Origin: Atherinomorus stipes
Lineage: Eukaryota; Chordata; Actinopteri; Atheriniformes; Atherinidae
Assembly: GCA_023101725.1 (NCBI GenBank)
Contig: JALJCO010003893.1
Span: 62,001 to 126,000, forward strand
Length of the DNA: 64,000 bases
Direction of reading: 5' to 3'
Numbering within the stretch: the first letter of the stretch is position 1; the number at the start of each line of letters is the position of its first letter. The notes beneath the pieces were generated by a model, which was not told the DNA's origin, did not search any database, and was given only the letters and a program-made list of their open reading frames with translations. The position numbers and the translations under genes were made by a program. Of this stretch, positions 22,621-35,699 are shown in pieces.

Positions 22621-24600
22621 GAAGAGGTGTACTACCCTGTCACGTTGCTGTTGCATGATGTTAGTTCCAGTCTATTTAACTGTCTGAGCTGAGTCCAGCT
22701 TATGTATGAATGTGACATCTTGTGTAACATATCTGCTTTTCTCAGAGGAATAAAACCTCTGATAAGTGAAAATGAGCTGAAAGCTTCTCAGTAATTTCTC
22801 TCCAGTCCAGCATGAATCTGAATCATTTGTCAAGCAGTCAGACAGGAATTATCACCCATTTTAAAAAGTTTAAACAATAAAAATCCTTTTTTTGCATCCC
22901 AGAAGCTGACATGAAACTATTTGATTTTTTGACTGACAAACAACCAAGACTTTAGCATTATGTTCATTACAGTATTATATATGGATTTCATCTCTGTGTG
23001 ATTATTTAATCTGCAAACAAGTGTACTCCATGAATAATCCCTCTCTCAGAAAGCTTAGTCTGTGTGTCTTTGTCATGTCTTCCCGTTTCTCTGCATCTTG
23101 TACGTCAGTTTCACACTAAAACATCTCAATTCACAAAAAATCCCTCTTTGTGCCTAACAAGCAGGAGAAAATCTGCTTCATCCTACTGTTCCCTGCCACC
23201 TTCATTCACCTGCTCTCTTTCAACCTCTCTCTATCCCTCTCTCTCTCTTACGGATGGGCCCTTTGCCAGCAGTTAGATCTCAGTGGGGCCCATCCATATG
23301 GCCAATGTGTTCAGCAGTCATTACTGGCCCATTTAACACATCTAATTGTTCAACATTTGACATCTTGTCAGAACAATTAGTTTAGACGACTTCTGCGTAA
23401 GATACTATGATGCTGAGTTGGTCATAAATTGTTTTTGGTTTTTAGACCCAAGCTGTGCAGTACATCATGAAACTGTACAGTTTGTTTATAACTGATGAAA
23501 ATGTAACATGTAATGCGAATAGTTGGAGTTTTGGGTGGAGTGTGGTAGTGTTTGTGTCTGAGAAACATTGCCTGGTAGTCGTGTGATACTTCAAAATTTG
23601 GTGTCGATTTAGTACAAAATAAAAACCAGAGCCTGTATCAACGACACAGATGCTTTCTAATAAGTAATGTGGGTGCATCATCAAATTGCTGAATCTGACT
23701 GAATAATGTAGACTTTTAAGTGTTTAACTCATTTATCTAGTGGAATATGAATTGAAACCTTTGAAAATTTGGGGAAAGTTCAAAAGTGAACAAAAATTCT
23801 TGATTATCTCAATAAATGTTTTTGTTAAAAGAAAATAGATTAATAACTAAACAAACTGTAATTTTTACATGAAGAAAGAAAAAGAATTATTATATTAAAA
23901 TATATTCAGGACATATAATTATTTAATTCCAGTAAATGCATAAATCTGAATATAAATAAAGCACGTCAAAGCCTTATCATACTATCATTTTTGAGTTGGT
24001 TAAAGCAAAAAGTGACCAGCTGCACATTGAAAATTAATTAAATGAATAAATTAATGCTAAAAAAAAAAGCAAAAATAGTACTTGTTTTGCTTCTGGGTCT
24101 GAGATAAAGTGAAACTGAAGTATCAATCTCATTGCACTGACATTAGGCATGAGCGAGTACACCACTATCTGTATCTGTATCTGTTCAATCATCTAAATTC
24201 TCTGTATCTGTATCTGTACTTGGAGTGGGCGGGGCTTAAATCAGCACTTATTTTAAGTCTGAAATTAATACGAATTTATCAGAGGTTTCTTGATTTTTTG
24301 TTTATTTATATTTACAGAGCAGCCTCAGAGTTAAGATTCAATGTTTTTGATCACAATAGCAAAGGAACTATTTACAGTATTTTTTTAAATATATAAAATC
24401 ATAACATGAATATTTCTGAGTGCATACAACACATCCAGTCGGAAATTATGAACTGCAAAGTATGCATGAACATTTTTTTATACTCAACACAACTATATTT
24501 TTTGTCTATTTTCTGTTTTATTTTATGATCAAACTGCAATTTTTTTCTCAATAATTTATTTAGTTTCAATTAATTACTTATTTAATTACCTAACATTCTC
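22619..24600. other. unassigned AT-rich sequence
   Basis: No gene or element is recognised. A short CT-rich patch (23226-23250) is present. Confidence 0.4.
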
Positions 24601-24602
24601 CT

Positions 24603-24705
24603 GTCCAGGGTGTACCCCGCCTCTCGCCTGGTAATAGCTGGGATAGGCTCCAGCAACCCCCGTGACCCTGAACTGGATAAGCGGTCCAGAAACCGACTGA
24701 CTGAC
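24603..24705 (+). repeat. 3' end of a common fish retroposon
   Basis: The block TGTACCCCGCCTCTCGCC, GGGATAGGCTCCAGC and GGATAAGCGG is a widespread teleost retroposon tail, usually followed by a tetranucleotide repeat; here a short GACT repeat follows. Only about 100 bp remain. Whether the parent is a LINE (RTE-like) or a SINE cannot be told from this piece. Confidence 0.6.
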
Positions 24706-24769
24706 CTAACATTCTTTTTTTTTCCCACACAAAGTTAAACAATGATTAAGGTGTGTGTGTATCACTCAC

Positions 24770-24772
<3 letters not shown>

Positions 24773-24824
<52 letters not shown>
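24773..24824. repeat. (TA)n(GA)n compound microsatellite
   Basis: About 15 TA units run directly into about 11 GA units. Confidence 0.97.
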
Positions 24825-25334
24825 TTTGTGGCGCTGTGTAACATTTAAATATCTACTGTATTCAAAGCCTATAAAAAGACTACATACAGTATATAAAGCT
24901 TAGTTTGTAATATTTATAATACACTTATTATTATAATATAGCTTACAATAAAAACGTTAATAACTGCTACTTTGTGTGTTCAGCTGTGTGTGTTTGTGTG
25001 TGTAACTGGTCTGTATAGGCTGTTTATGTTTCAATGATCTGTGTGAACTTGGTGTTTCGTGTAAACATCCAGTCATAACAAACGGTGAAATATATCAGCC
25101 TTGTTCACTGTATTCTTCTCAAAAACCGCGTTCAGTATGAGTTCAAAAGTTTTTACGTCACAGCCAAACTGAGAGCAAACAGACAGTAAAGGAGAGAGAC
25201 GCGAGGCCGGATATAGGCATGGGCAAGGAGGGGCAATGCCCCCCTAAATGCCATGACTTCCCCCCCAAACATGATGGCATGCAAAAATCCCAAATTGAAA
25301 AATTATTTCAAGGAAAATGGTCAGAGCGCATTCT

Positions 25335-25335
<1 letters not shown>

Positions 25336-25414
<79 letters not shown>

Positions 25415-25441
25415 CCTCTCTCTCTCTCTCTCCCTCTCCCC
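25336..25441. repeat. (CT)n microsatellite
   Basis: More than 40 CT units with a few CCC interruptions near the 3' end. The Leu-Ser and Arg-Glu open frames across it are artefacts of the repeat. Confidence 0.97.
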
Positions 25442-25973
25442 CTCAATCAAAGTAGCTACTGATTGGTAGCTATGGTAGATAGGAAAGGTGTGTCCAGTCC
25501 GGGCCAGTCGCGTCACTTTCCTCTGGTCAACCTGAGCTCCGCGTCTCACTCACAGTAACAGTCCAGCACACAGACATGCTGCCGTTAGCTCAGCCACTGT
25601 TTTCAGATTTCTTCCGCCCTCTGTCACAAAATTATTTGGTTACTCTTTCTCTCAACGTGTTCTCGTTCTCTCTATGTGTCTCTTATCGCTCTCTCTGTTG
25701 TAATTTTAACAGTCGAGTCACTATGCGCAGATTTCTGGTTGCTAAAGCTAAAGCTAGCACAGTGAAGCTGCCAGCGGCAGAACAGCGGCTTTAGCAGCAG
25801 CAGAGCGATCATTACTGCTCCTCCATAGTGACTCGCCACAAATTCTAACCATTCTAATGTGAGAGCTCTTTCTCCACTTTGTCTCATGTTTTTCCCCCTT
25901 CCACCGCACAATGCTACATGTGAGGAAAATGTAAGTTACTCTGGCTCACAAGAAGGCTATAACAACAGGTGTG

Positions 25974-26370
25974 AATATGGACGCAATTGTTAGGACTTTA
26001 ACACAGAAAAGCAGACGACTGATGTTATAATGACTGATAAGAGCCATGCTGTGTTAAGAACTAAAGAAATAAAAATGACAAAAAATACACAAAAAAGATA
26101 GAAATAAAAAGGACAGATAAATAGATAGATTTAAAAAGTAAAAAAATACACACACACACACAAAAGATAAATGCAGCCTGAACAGGACACAACAGACCTA
26201 GATATGGACGCATTTGTTAGGACTTTTGCAAGCAGACGGCTGATGTTATAATGAATGATATGAGCTACACTGTGTAAAGAAATAAAGAAATAAAAATGAC
26301 AGAAAAATATACAAAAAAGAAACAGAGATAAAAATAAAAGGACGGACGGACAAACAGATAGATAGATAGA
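25974..26370. repeat. imperfect direct duplication, period about 226 bp
   Basis: ATATGGACGCAATTGTTAGG (25976) and ATATGGACGCATTTGTTAGG (26201) each begin a block containing GCAGACGACTGATGTTATAA or GCAGACGGCTGATGTTATAA, and each ends in AATAAAAATGACA and GATAGATAG runs. Confidence 0.8.
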
Positions 26371-26676
26371 TAGATCTTCAGCAAACACAAGCCAGTGTCC
26401 TTTTTGTGTTGGTCCCAAGCCCGGATAAATGGAGAGGTTAGTGTCAGGAAGAGAAAACAAGATAAAAACCTTATAAGACCAATCAAAGAGAGAGAGAGAT
26501 GTGGATAGATGTACTGACATGATGACAGCATAGTTAGTTAGTATAGTTTTCTCTGCATTTTCGGGGTTTGGGGGATTTGACACTTCAAAAATTTTTCGGC
26601 TGCGCCGCCCTTGCCCCCCTTTATATGCTACCTGCACCTCCTAGTGGGGCTGTCTAAATCCGGGCCTGGAGAGACG

Positions 26677-28257
26677 AGGGGGTGGAGGGGGTGGAGGCAG
26701 TGAACGTGACTCAAGCCGTTTTCAGCTCTGTCTTATCAAATGCGCTGCGTACGTTATGAAAGTTCACTAAGTAGCTTTAAATATCATACAAACAGAAATA
26801 AAGGCAAGCTGCACTAGCAATACTGTAGCACTTGTAGCATTGATGAAAATTATAGAAAATATGAAGGTCAACATGAATGCTTTTGAATCAGAAAATGCAG
26901 TGAGAATGGAACAAAAAATACAAAAACCTACAGTAACTTAGCAGCATTCAGCTGTCAGCAAGTTGCTTCTTGCTGTTCTAGATTGATTAATTGTTTTTCA
27001 GGGAGCAGGTAGATGTTAGACTCAGACCAGACTGAGTAGAGATGGTCTGCACTAGCTTTCTAGCTAGTTTCTATTTGCAGTCCCCGTGGCAGGCAAGAGG
27101 AGAGATTTAAAAGGAACAAAAGGCACAACAAAATGAAAAACATAAGAATAAAGAAGGTAAAAAGAATTTGAAACGAAGTATAGTTCACAAAAATGTCTTG
27201 TATAAAGTGCAACTCATGCAGTGTCAAAGTGCATTTCATAGAGTACAAAAGGATATAGTGCAAAAATGCAAATTTATGGTAACAGAAATACATTATTGTC
27301 AAATGTTCCCAATACGAGGTCTTTTAAATAGTTGATTTCCTGAGACAAACAGCTAGACTCTGGAATCCTGTGGTTCCTGCCGCTGGTTGCAATGCAGCCT
27401 CAGGAGTTGATCGCTGCCATTTGAGACAATGCTTCTGGTTCCATTAAACGTGCTGCTGTGCATTTCAGAGGCTCTCCAGGAGCATCCCAGAACTGCTCTT
27501 CACTCTGTTCCACTACCAATACACGACAGGTCTATTTTTGATGTATGCTGCAGCGAGCGAAGGAGCTTGGCAGGAAGTCAGACCCTGGAATAGCGTAGAA
27601 AAAGTCAAATTTCTAAACACAGCAGTCAGCAAACTTCCTGTCAGATATCAGCAAACTCAATCGACATAACGGATGATATCAGGTTAGGAGATTTACCGTA
27701 TGAATCATATGAAAGACAGGAGGCAATGTAAGACACCACAGAAATGGTATCAGGAAAACAGAACGGAACCGTGAGATAGAACGTTTCAATTGGAACTTCT
27801 GAAAAGTTAAAGATTGTTGAGCATCTCAATAGTGAAAGACTTAAAATGAGTTGTTCAAGCAGATATTTAATCAAATTTGCTAAAATCGTTTTGTTCTTCC
27901 AAATGAGTCCACATTTCAAGTGCTACAATTACGTATTATAAACATCAGACGAAATTGCGCCACTTCCGGAACATAGTACTACTCTCTCAATCAATCTCTT
28001 ATCAATCAGTCTTGCCTATTACCCATTGACTATTGCCTGACAATCACGCTTACAATGACAGTAAACATGATTGACAACCAATAAACAAATAAAACAAATA
28101 AAACGTCTCATTACTTTCACAGCGGATGTATGATGATATTTATATACTTAAAGCTTTAAATTAATCACACCTTATGGGGCAGTGAACCTAATTTCATTAC
28201 ATATTGCAAAAAAATTTCAAAGAACCATCTTTTATGCTACCTTCATGGACAAAAGTT
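26677..28257. other. unassigned AT-rich sequence
   Basis: Nothing recognisable is present between the hAT-like element and the poly-G run. Confidence 0.4.
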
Positions 28258-28277
28258 GGGGGGGGGGGGGGGGGGGT
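28258..28277. repeat. poly-G run
   Basis: About 19 consecutive G. Confidence 0.9.
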
Positions 28278-29089
28278 TCTGTTCCCCTTGCTCCCCTGTA
28301 GACCTGCTCCTGATCACATTTCTGTTTTACAAGGCCAAAAAGTAGACATGTGAAATTAAGATTCAGCCGTTAGATGTTGGTAATTAACTACCATGGAAAT
28401 GTGTAATAGTGTCTGTCTGACTGAATTTAAATCACATCATCAGGAAGACAAAATATTCTGCTCCATAAACACACTCCTGGTGTGAGGTGAAGCCATGAGG
28501 AGAACAAAGCTGCATCACTCATGAGGTCTCAGAGCCTGGTGGGATCCACAGAGAAGGCCCATTGATTTTTAGATTTACAATCAGGAGACAAAAACAAGAA
28601 GAAAACCCTCACATCTGAGAGCCTTGACCTCAAGCACATCTGTCATTTTTGGTTGATTAATGACTCACAGGGTTATTTTAATAACTCATCATCTGTTTTC
28701 ACTGCTTAGTTATCTGCTTGATTAATGGTTGAAACTATGAAGCACCCATGTGTGAATTTAGGTCAGTTATATGTACTACAGATTTTCAGTCTTTACACAT
28801 TTAAACATCATGATCCATTGTTTGTACTGCATTTGCTGTGTACACACCAACCTTTTCTCACAAAAATGAGATAAAAAGCACAAATGAACATGAGGCAAAA
28901 CACTCATCTACCTGTCCCCTCAAAATTATGTGCCAGGTCAGTGAAACTCACTGCTGGTCCAGAAAAATTTGGATGAATCCTAGCCACAGACTCTTGGGTT
29001 GTTCAATATGCTTGATTTAAAGGCTAATTTCAACCCCCTTTAATTGATTAATCTATTTAATGGATGAAAGTAGGACACCAAACTACGGA

Positions 29090-29297
29090 AATGGAAAGTC
29101 TGCCACAGACCCCATGGACCGGAAGAATCCAACCTGGGGAGCTGGCCGTAGTTCTGTTGTCTGGTCTGCGGTGGTCTTTTTTTATATCCAAACCACATCC
29201 ATGCAACAGAAGTTGCCCTCTTAGGCAGCTCCTTGGTTTGGGTTGGCTGGTCGTCTTGTTGAGAATTAATTATTCTGGTCTGAAACACATTTGCCAC
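29090..29297 (-). pseudogene. possible BED-type zinc finger start of a hAT transposase
   Basis: The minus strand reads ELPKRATSVAWMWFGYKK and, one frame over, KKTTADQTTEL. ATSV-W-x-x-FGY-K followed by a QTT stretch resembles the start of BED fingers in hAT transposases and ZBED proteins, where a C-x2-C pair should come next. Those cysteines are not visible, so at best this is a decayed N-terminal scrap. I could not find matching inverted ends. Confidence 0.3.
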
Positions 29298-29480
29298 CGT
29301 CTTACTACATGTTTCTTTATTGCATCGTGCAATTGAAGCATCTTGACCTTACACGTAGCTGTGAGGGCCTCACCAATACGTTTTACTATTTCATACCAAC
29401 AATCTTTATTTCTTTAGTAAATCAATTTAAACTGCATTTCCATATTGCAATTTTGATATAAAGTATTCATTAATTGAATA

Positions 29481-29503
29481 ACCCCCCCCCCCCCCCCCCC
29501 CCT
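29481..29503. repeat. poly-C run
   Basis: About 22 C, followed by AAAC repeats. Confidence 0.9.
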
Positions 29504-31260
29504 AAAAACAAACAAACAAACAAAAAACAGCTATTTTGTTTTGTATATTGTTATTGGAGTAATGAGCTATATCCTGATTGGTGATATTTTGGTCATAAAG
29601 TCCAGCCCTGACTGCCAGTAGCCTTGGCTACAAGCCAAACGGAGTGCAGGTTTGTAGGGTTGATTCGGAGGCTCCTTCGGAGGCTTTTGATATGGGAATG
29701 TTTTTGATGTGCTGCAGTGACGTATGCAGCTGACGCACCCGCACATCAAACTGTGCAGACCCTGAAATGGGACACGGCTCAATGGTCAGACTAAGTGCTG
29801 GAAATGTGGTTGATTTGTCACAGTCAGAATAATACATCTGCAATGTCCCAATATCCAGATATGTTCAAACAGCATTGTTGGACATGCACCGAATTCGGTG
29901 CTTTTATCACAAATTAAAGAGGTAACTGTCGCCCCCACTAACAAAGAAGCAGAGATAAAAAGAGAGGCTAACTTTGAGAAGTGTAGGCTTTTTGTACTTC
30001 ATGAGGCTGGACTGTATTTATTTATGTATTTATTCCTCCCTGTCTGTCTGTCTACATATAGTATTCCTGTGCTGATATGTTACAGCTACAATCTGTTTAT
30101 GTCTCTGAGTCAAACAGGTCAAGCGTAAAGACTAATCTAAATTTCATTCACCAGAGTTTGAATTGAAAGAAGAGAGGGAAGAGAGTCTTCCTCTTTCTTA
30201 GACATTCTCTCGTCTCCTTCACTTTCCATTTTTCCTTTGTTGTCTGCCTTTCCCCCCTTTTAAATTCCCTGCCAGGGTCTTTTTTTAGGATGTATGGATC
30301 ATTGCTTTAGGATCTAGACCTTGTGTATTTTTACTGTTAAAATTAGAATACTGTTTGAATTTTACTCAAATATTGTTTTACGGGGAAATATTTAAGAATT
30401 TGGAGACCATACTTTGGTTTTAGAAAGATTTGAACGATGTGGGGACATATTAGTTGTCTTACTGAGTGAGAGTTGAACAATACCCTGTACAGTAAATGGA
30501 AATAGATGCTGTAATGCTGCTTTGACCCTAACTACAGTAATCTGGAAGGAAAGAGTTGGTTTTCTGTGGCTCATCCTTTTTTTAATAGACAAAAACAGCT
30601 TAGTGTAGAGCATTGTTCCTTCCCTCTATGAAATTGCCAGTAGTGTCATCACCTCTGTGAATCTTAAATAGATTCATGTTCATGTGGGAGCTGGATTTGT
30701 AGTTTGGTGAGCCTAAAAAGTCATCACATTTACAAATAAAGAAGCTGTGCCCAGTTCCCATAATTCAAACTCTTTCGTTTATTCATTTCCCACATTTTAG
30801 TAGCCAGCTCAAGGCTGGTTGTGTATGTGGTGTAAAGGGCATGTTGAGTTCACACTGTACCTCCACCACATAAATCACACCCTGAGGAGTTTACTTTATC
30901 ACATGTGTACAGGAAAGCACGTGGAGAGACTTTGTAACCGCTCTGCAGGTTAAGAAACAGTCACATTTTGAAAACACATGTCTTTTCGGGGACAGAAGTA
31001 TATGCATGATTTTAAAATATTGACCTCTACGTGCTGTGCCACCTCTTCTTAAAATTCCCCAGATGGGAAATTTCAACAAGGCTTTGGTAGACTGCAAAGG
31101 GGCTGCTGGTGGTCCTGTGGTCCATGGGCAAAGGATTTACTCAGGTAGTCAAATCTGGCCACAATCGGGGGGGGGGGGGGGTTGTTGTAGTTCACCCAGC
31201 TTATAATCTTTTTGGGCTGCATGTACCCCTTATCAGTACCAATATTTATTGGCACTACAC
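29504..31260. other. unassigned sequence
   Basis: No gene or element is recognised. A poly-G run lies at 31168-31180. Confidence 0.4.
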
Positions 31261-31267
31261 TGTATTT

Positions 31268-32174
31268 AAGGTTGGGCATTGAAAATCAAGTATCGATGGA
31301 AACTGGGAATAACTCTCAGATTCTCCCAGAATCATTCCAATTTTTAAACTCGATTCCCATTTTTGATGCCCAGTCCGGCAAACACCATAAAATCCGTCGG
31401 AGGGGGAATATTTATACGTGCTGACTTTCTGGTACACCCCATTAAGCTGACGCACACAGCACAACTCAGTCTTTTTCAATATATTTAGCAAGTTTTCAGA
31501 CCCCTCTTATAACTTTCTTTTAATAAAACCGCTGGTGGCAAGTATAGTGGCATTTTCTGGTGTTATTGGAGACATTTAGAGACCAATGTGAAAGAATGTT
31601 TCATTTACTGTGCGCCCTCGCAACACCTCCCCCGTCTCATAGCACACACTACTAGAGGCTGCAAGAAGCATCAGACACAGCAGGAGATGTTCACATATGC
31701 TCCATGAACCAGACTGAAAATGAAACTCAAAGATGGCTCTGATTGTCAGGTAATAATACTTCTTAATGAAGAATGTGGACAGAAACATTTAATTTAGAGT
31801 ACTGAAACATGAAGTAGACTTTTAATTAGAAAGCAGACAGTTTAATTGTTAAAGTTCTTAAAATGGTGAACTGGTGAGGTCTTTTCAAGTTTGGACAGGG
31901 ATCATTTTTATTTATTTCTTTTTTTTCCCCCTTTTTTGTCTAGTTGAAATGTAAATAAATGCCTTTTGTAAGACCATAAATAGAGCTGGAGTTTACTATA
32001 TTAATGTCCATGTCTGTTATTTGATTTAGTTGCCTACAAAAAAAGAAAATGTAAACTTTTTTTAACCCTGCCCCTTAAAAGAATTGGAATCGAGAATTGT
32101 TTGGAGCCGGTATTGAAAGAGAGGAATCGAATCGGAACCAGAATTGTTAAAACTCAAACAAAGCCGAACCCTTA
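31268..32174. mobile_element. hAT-type non-autonomous element
   Basis: The left end AAGGTTGGGCATTGAAAATC and the reverse complement of the right end AAGGGTTCGGCTTTGTTTG are inverted relatives, with further AATTGGAATCGAGAA-type sequence inside both ends. This is the wording of a common teleost hAT end (GTTGGGCATCG). The flanks TGTATTTA and TGTAATTTA are close to an 8-bp duplication but differ by one indel. No transposase is visible. Confidence 0.6.
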
Positions 32175-32534
32175 ATGTAATTTAGGGTAAACAATAGACA
32201 TGAAAAGATGTTTACTTTCTCAGGCGGCAGCTGTGGGCTCTCTGGACAGTGTCTCCAGTGATGAACATTTGTTCAGATGATGTTGAAGAGGCCTGGATGC
32301 AATTATAGGTGAAGGACAGCAGTGAGAATGAGAGCAGTGTGTCTGTCTTACTTCACCACCTTGATTATGCAATGGTTAGAAAGATGTTAAAAAAGCATTG
32401 ATAACCGCATCATTTGTCAAGAATCTTAATGGTACCTGAGTGTCATGACCACAGTCGCCACAGCGACAATGGCCAGACACACCGAGATAAATCAGTTTGT
32501 CCATCAATGAAAGACATGACACTAAAGAGCTACC

Positions 32535-32610
32535 TTAAGTTCAGAATGCCTTTATTGTCATTGTAACCAGCGTCCCAGTACAGCAAAATTGCTTTCAGTA
32601 CAACCGGTCC
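32535..32610 (-). repeat. LINE-type 3' tail fragment
   Basis: AGAATGCCTTTATTGTCATT, read on the minus strand, is the polyadenylation-signal end seen in many fish retroposons (AATGACAATAAAGGCATTCT). Only a short tail remains. Confidence 0.4.
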
Positions 32611-33329
32611 ACCGGGAGGACTTGAGGAAACAGCGTATGCACACGTTCCCGTTATACTTCAGGAAGTAGTGGAGTTGTCCATGTGCATGTGAGTCCATTG
32701 GTTCAAAAGAGCAGGCTGGCAGTAAAGGATCGTGGTCTATGTAGTTTAGTATGTTATGCTCCGCTTAAGACCCACAACGTAACTTTTAGATCTGAAAAAC
32801 CTGCATTTCTGACTCGTTTTGATGGCACACCAACATTCATGATGGACATTTTCGAGCCGTCACTGCCCAGCGGCGTCCCGAGGCTCAGAAACAGCACTAC
32901 TGTATGTAACTTTTGCGTCCGGGACAGGTCAATGACAGGGCCATGACGTTGCAGCCGACTATTGGTTGTGCACCGTGTCACTTACAGGTACTAGCAAACG
33001 GATATGAACCAGACATGAACACAGCGGGCATTTTGAACACGCACCATCTTGGATTCGGCATAGAAATGCAAGGAAATAAAATATTACTGGAGGAAGAGAG
33101 GAACAGAAAGAGAGGAAGGGACAGAACAAGATCCAAATATACTGTAAGACTATCTTTGACTGGAGGGAGTGAGCTCACACTACATAGGATCCAGGATGGA
33201 TAATAGCTGAGCCATCAAACGTTGGGACGTCACTGAGAAAACTGCTAAAAGTTCAGCAGTGGGCCTTTGAAATGGGCTGAAAACTATTTTTGTCTCAAGA
33301 CACACTGTTTAATACCATGACAAGCCCAA

Positions 33330-33390
33330 AACAATATTGTGGCAATTTACCTCCCGCAATATTGCCAATATCGCGACACCCCTAATGGAA
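33330..33390. repeat. probable hAT MITE terminus
   Basis: On the minus strand the block reads AGGGGTGTCGCGATATTGGC, a familiar teleost hAT-type end. No partner end was found, so the coordinates are approximate. Confidence 0.35.
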
Positions 33391-34377
33391 ACTATACACA
33401 TATAGTAATTTGTAGTTAAGTATGGTAGTAGTGTAGTAAGATGGCTTATAATACGTTGGTCATTCAAACATCACTGACTAGAGATTGATCACATGAGACT
33501 TTTTTTCCAGGTGTTGAAACGAACATGAATAAGGTGCTTTACAGTTTATGCCAGGAGTTATTTTCAATGTGCTTTTTTTATTACTGAGTTATCATGAAGA
33601 ACATTAGGATGACTGGATCCAGTTACTAACTGATACTCAAACACCCACTCACTGTCTGTCTTTGGACTAATTAGAGCTAATGGTATATGAAAGCTTGAAA
33701 TACACAAAGCATTCACAGTAATGAACTCTCATTTAGAGCACCTACTCCATTAGCTCCCTCCCCTTGTCCAAAACCTCTGTGACCTTCTCTGTGATTATGT
33801 GTCATGATGGATGTGGGCAGGTACCTCTATTTAATCATACTGATAGTCACGATGGAGAATTTACTACCTTGAACTAGCAGCATGGCAGTGACATATGTTC
33901 AAACACACACAGACACACACATGCAACCACATGTATGGTGGAAGTGATAAGCTGAAGATCTCAACTTCATGATTGGTGGGGGCTGGGATGCACAATTCTT
34001 TATAAATGCTGAGCAAATAAAATTAATGCTACTTTGTAGGCAAAATGACAAAAGAAAAAATCCTAAAACCACATAACATATCAACATTTTGGACTGATTA
34101 CCCTAATCCCTGAAACACTGTCAAGGAAGTGTTCAAAGAAAACAAGAAATGCAGCTTCATCTGATGAGGACTGTGGGAAGGGATGTCCAACCCACACACA
34201 CAATACACATAAAAGACAGGAAAAACCAATCAGACTCTACACTGCAAGAAAAATAAATGTGAAATATTGTGATATTCCAGCAGCTGGGATGCCAGAAAAA
34301 TATTCTGCAACACAGAAAACACAATGTACAAACCACAGGGAAATCCTTGATTAAAAACAACCCAACTTTGGATGGTT

Positions 34378-34645
34378 TTACGCCACATTTCCCTCCTCAG
34401 TAAAATGGTTGTATGCAGTACTAATATGATGTTCCCAGGGACCGAGTTGACTTAATTTTTGATTGGCTTCAACCTTATTTGGCTTTAACCTTATTCAGAA
34501 AAAGTAGGTCAACCTACCAGTAGCTAGCATTTGGAGTTTGTGGCTATCTGTTAGCATCATTGGCACTTCAGACAGTGAACTATGTTTATCAGACAAGACG
34601 GCATTTAGAAAATAAGTAAACGTTGTGATGTTATCCTTCCACAAA
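34378..34645. repeat. dispersed repeat shared with 40.08-40.33 kb
   Basis: CACTTCAGACAGTGAACTAT, TTTATCAGACAAGACGGCAT and TTTAGAAAATAA match 40259-40310 closely, with weaker similarity extending back to the CCTCAGTAA block. The other copy lies inside a TTAA-flanked element, so this is probably a truncated relative lacking both ends. Confidence 0.7.
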
Positions 34646-35699
34646 AATAATCCAGAAAAGAAAAGAAAATGAGTTACAGTACACATTTTATAACCTAGCA
34701 GATTGGTTGATAAAATAACTCAGCATTTTTTAGTGTGTATTATAGCTGTTTAACATTTAAATGTAACAATTGAATAACTTAAAGATACAGTGAAAACTGC
34801 AAAAATACAAAAGATGAGTCTTAAAATTCCCATAGGTTTCTTTTATTAATCAGCTTTATTGTAAATATGGAATATTATTGTATTTAGTCAATAGACTGAA
34901 ACCTTATTTAGAATATGTACTTAGAAATGTACTTTCTCAAAATAGACAGTTTTTTTTCACAATTCCCGTTGCCTTTCCACCATCTGAATGTCCTTTCTAA
35001 ATGTTTTCATATAACATGGTCTGTAGCAGTAATTTCATATAGCTTGCTGAAAGATGGCCCATTCCTGCTGCCCATGTCTACTGTATGTGGTTCTGTCTGG
35101 ACATATGGACATGGACAGACATGGGGACCCAGCAGATAAAGTTCAGACCTTGCTTGTCTTCTGTAAAATGTCACAACTGTGTAAAAAAAAAAAGGGGGGT
35201 TTTACAAAGCATCAATCACTGTTGAGCTCCACCACCGGGAGCAGGCGTGGGGTTTTGGAAATGAGACCTCTGCATTGAACTGCAGAGGTAATCACCACTG
35301 TCTGGTTCCGGTCACTGCACTGCTTACCGAAAGGACAATATGGAGAGTGGAGAATATATGAAAGAGAAGAGCAGAGGTGGGAAGGAAGGGAAAGAGAAAG
35401 GTGAGAGGGGATCAGCTTGGTTGGCATTAAAGCTGCTAGTGTCATTTTTATGAGATAATGTTAAAACAGCTTTAAGAAGATACAGTAACGTTTGTTTTAT
35501 AGACTGAGGACATGACTCGCCTCATCCAACGTTATTTAGAAAGACGTCTTCATACATTAAAGTTGTACTTCCATGGTCATTTCATTAATATTTCTGTGTT
35601 CTCCATTATTATTGAATGCATTCTGCATCGTTTCTGTTTAAAAAAACCTTCTGGTATCTTTGTATCCAGCTGTATTTGTATACTAGAAGAGAGGCTTGT

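Larger units (their letters stand above)
25202..26668. mobile_element. hAT-like element with perfect 8-bp target duplication (CCGGATT family, copy 2)
   Basis: GAGAGACG flanks the element at 25194-25201 and 26669-26676. The left end CGAGGCCGGATATAGGCA and the reverse complement of the right end CAGGCCCGGATTTAGACA are inverted copies, followed by a GGGGCAA/TTGCCCCCC pairing further in. The interior holds a long (CT)n tract and a 226-bp-period direct duplication (25974-26120 and 26199-26370), but no transposase. The terminal type matches the element at 16323-18405. Confidence 0.8.

Noticed and set aside
22640..22800. AATAAAACCTCTG sequence that suggested a solo LTR
   Set aside because: No TG...CA ends, primer-binding site or polypurine tract could be paired with it.
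25219..25549. Long Leu-Ser and Arg-Glu rich open frames on both strands
   Set aside because: They are translations of the (CT)n microsatellite and carry no other protein signal.
26131..26637. 168-residue minus-strand open frame, the longest outside the LINE
   Set aside because: It runs across GATA and A-rich repeats inside the hAT-like element, giving a Phe/Leu/Ser-rich sequence typical of chance frames.
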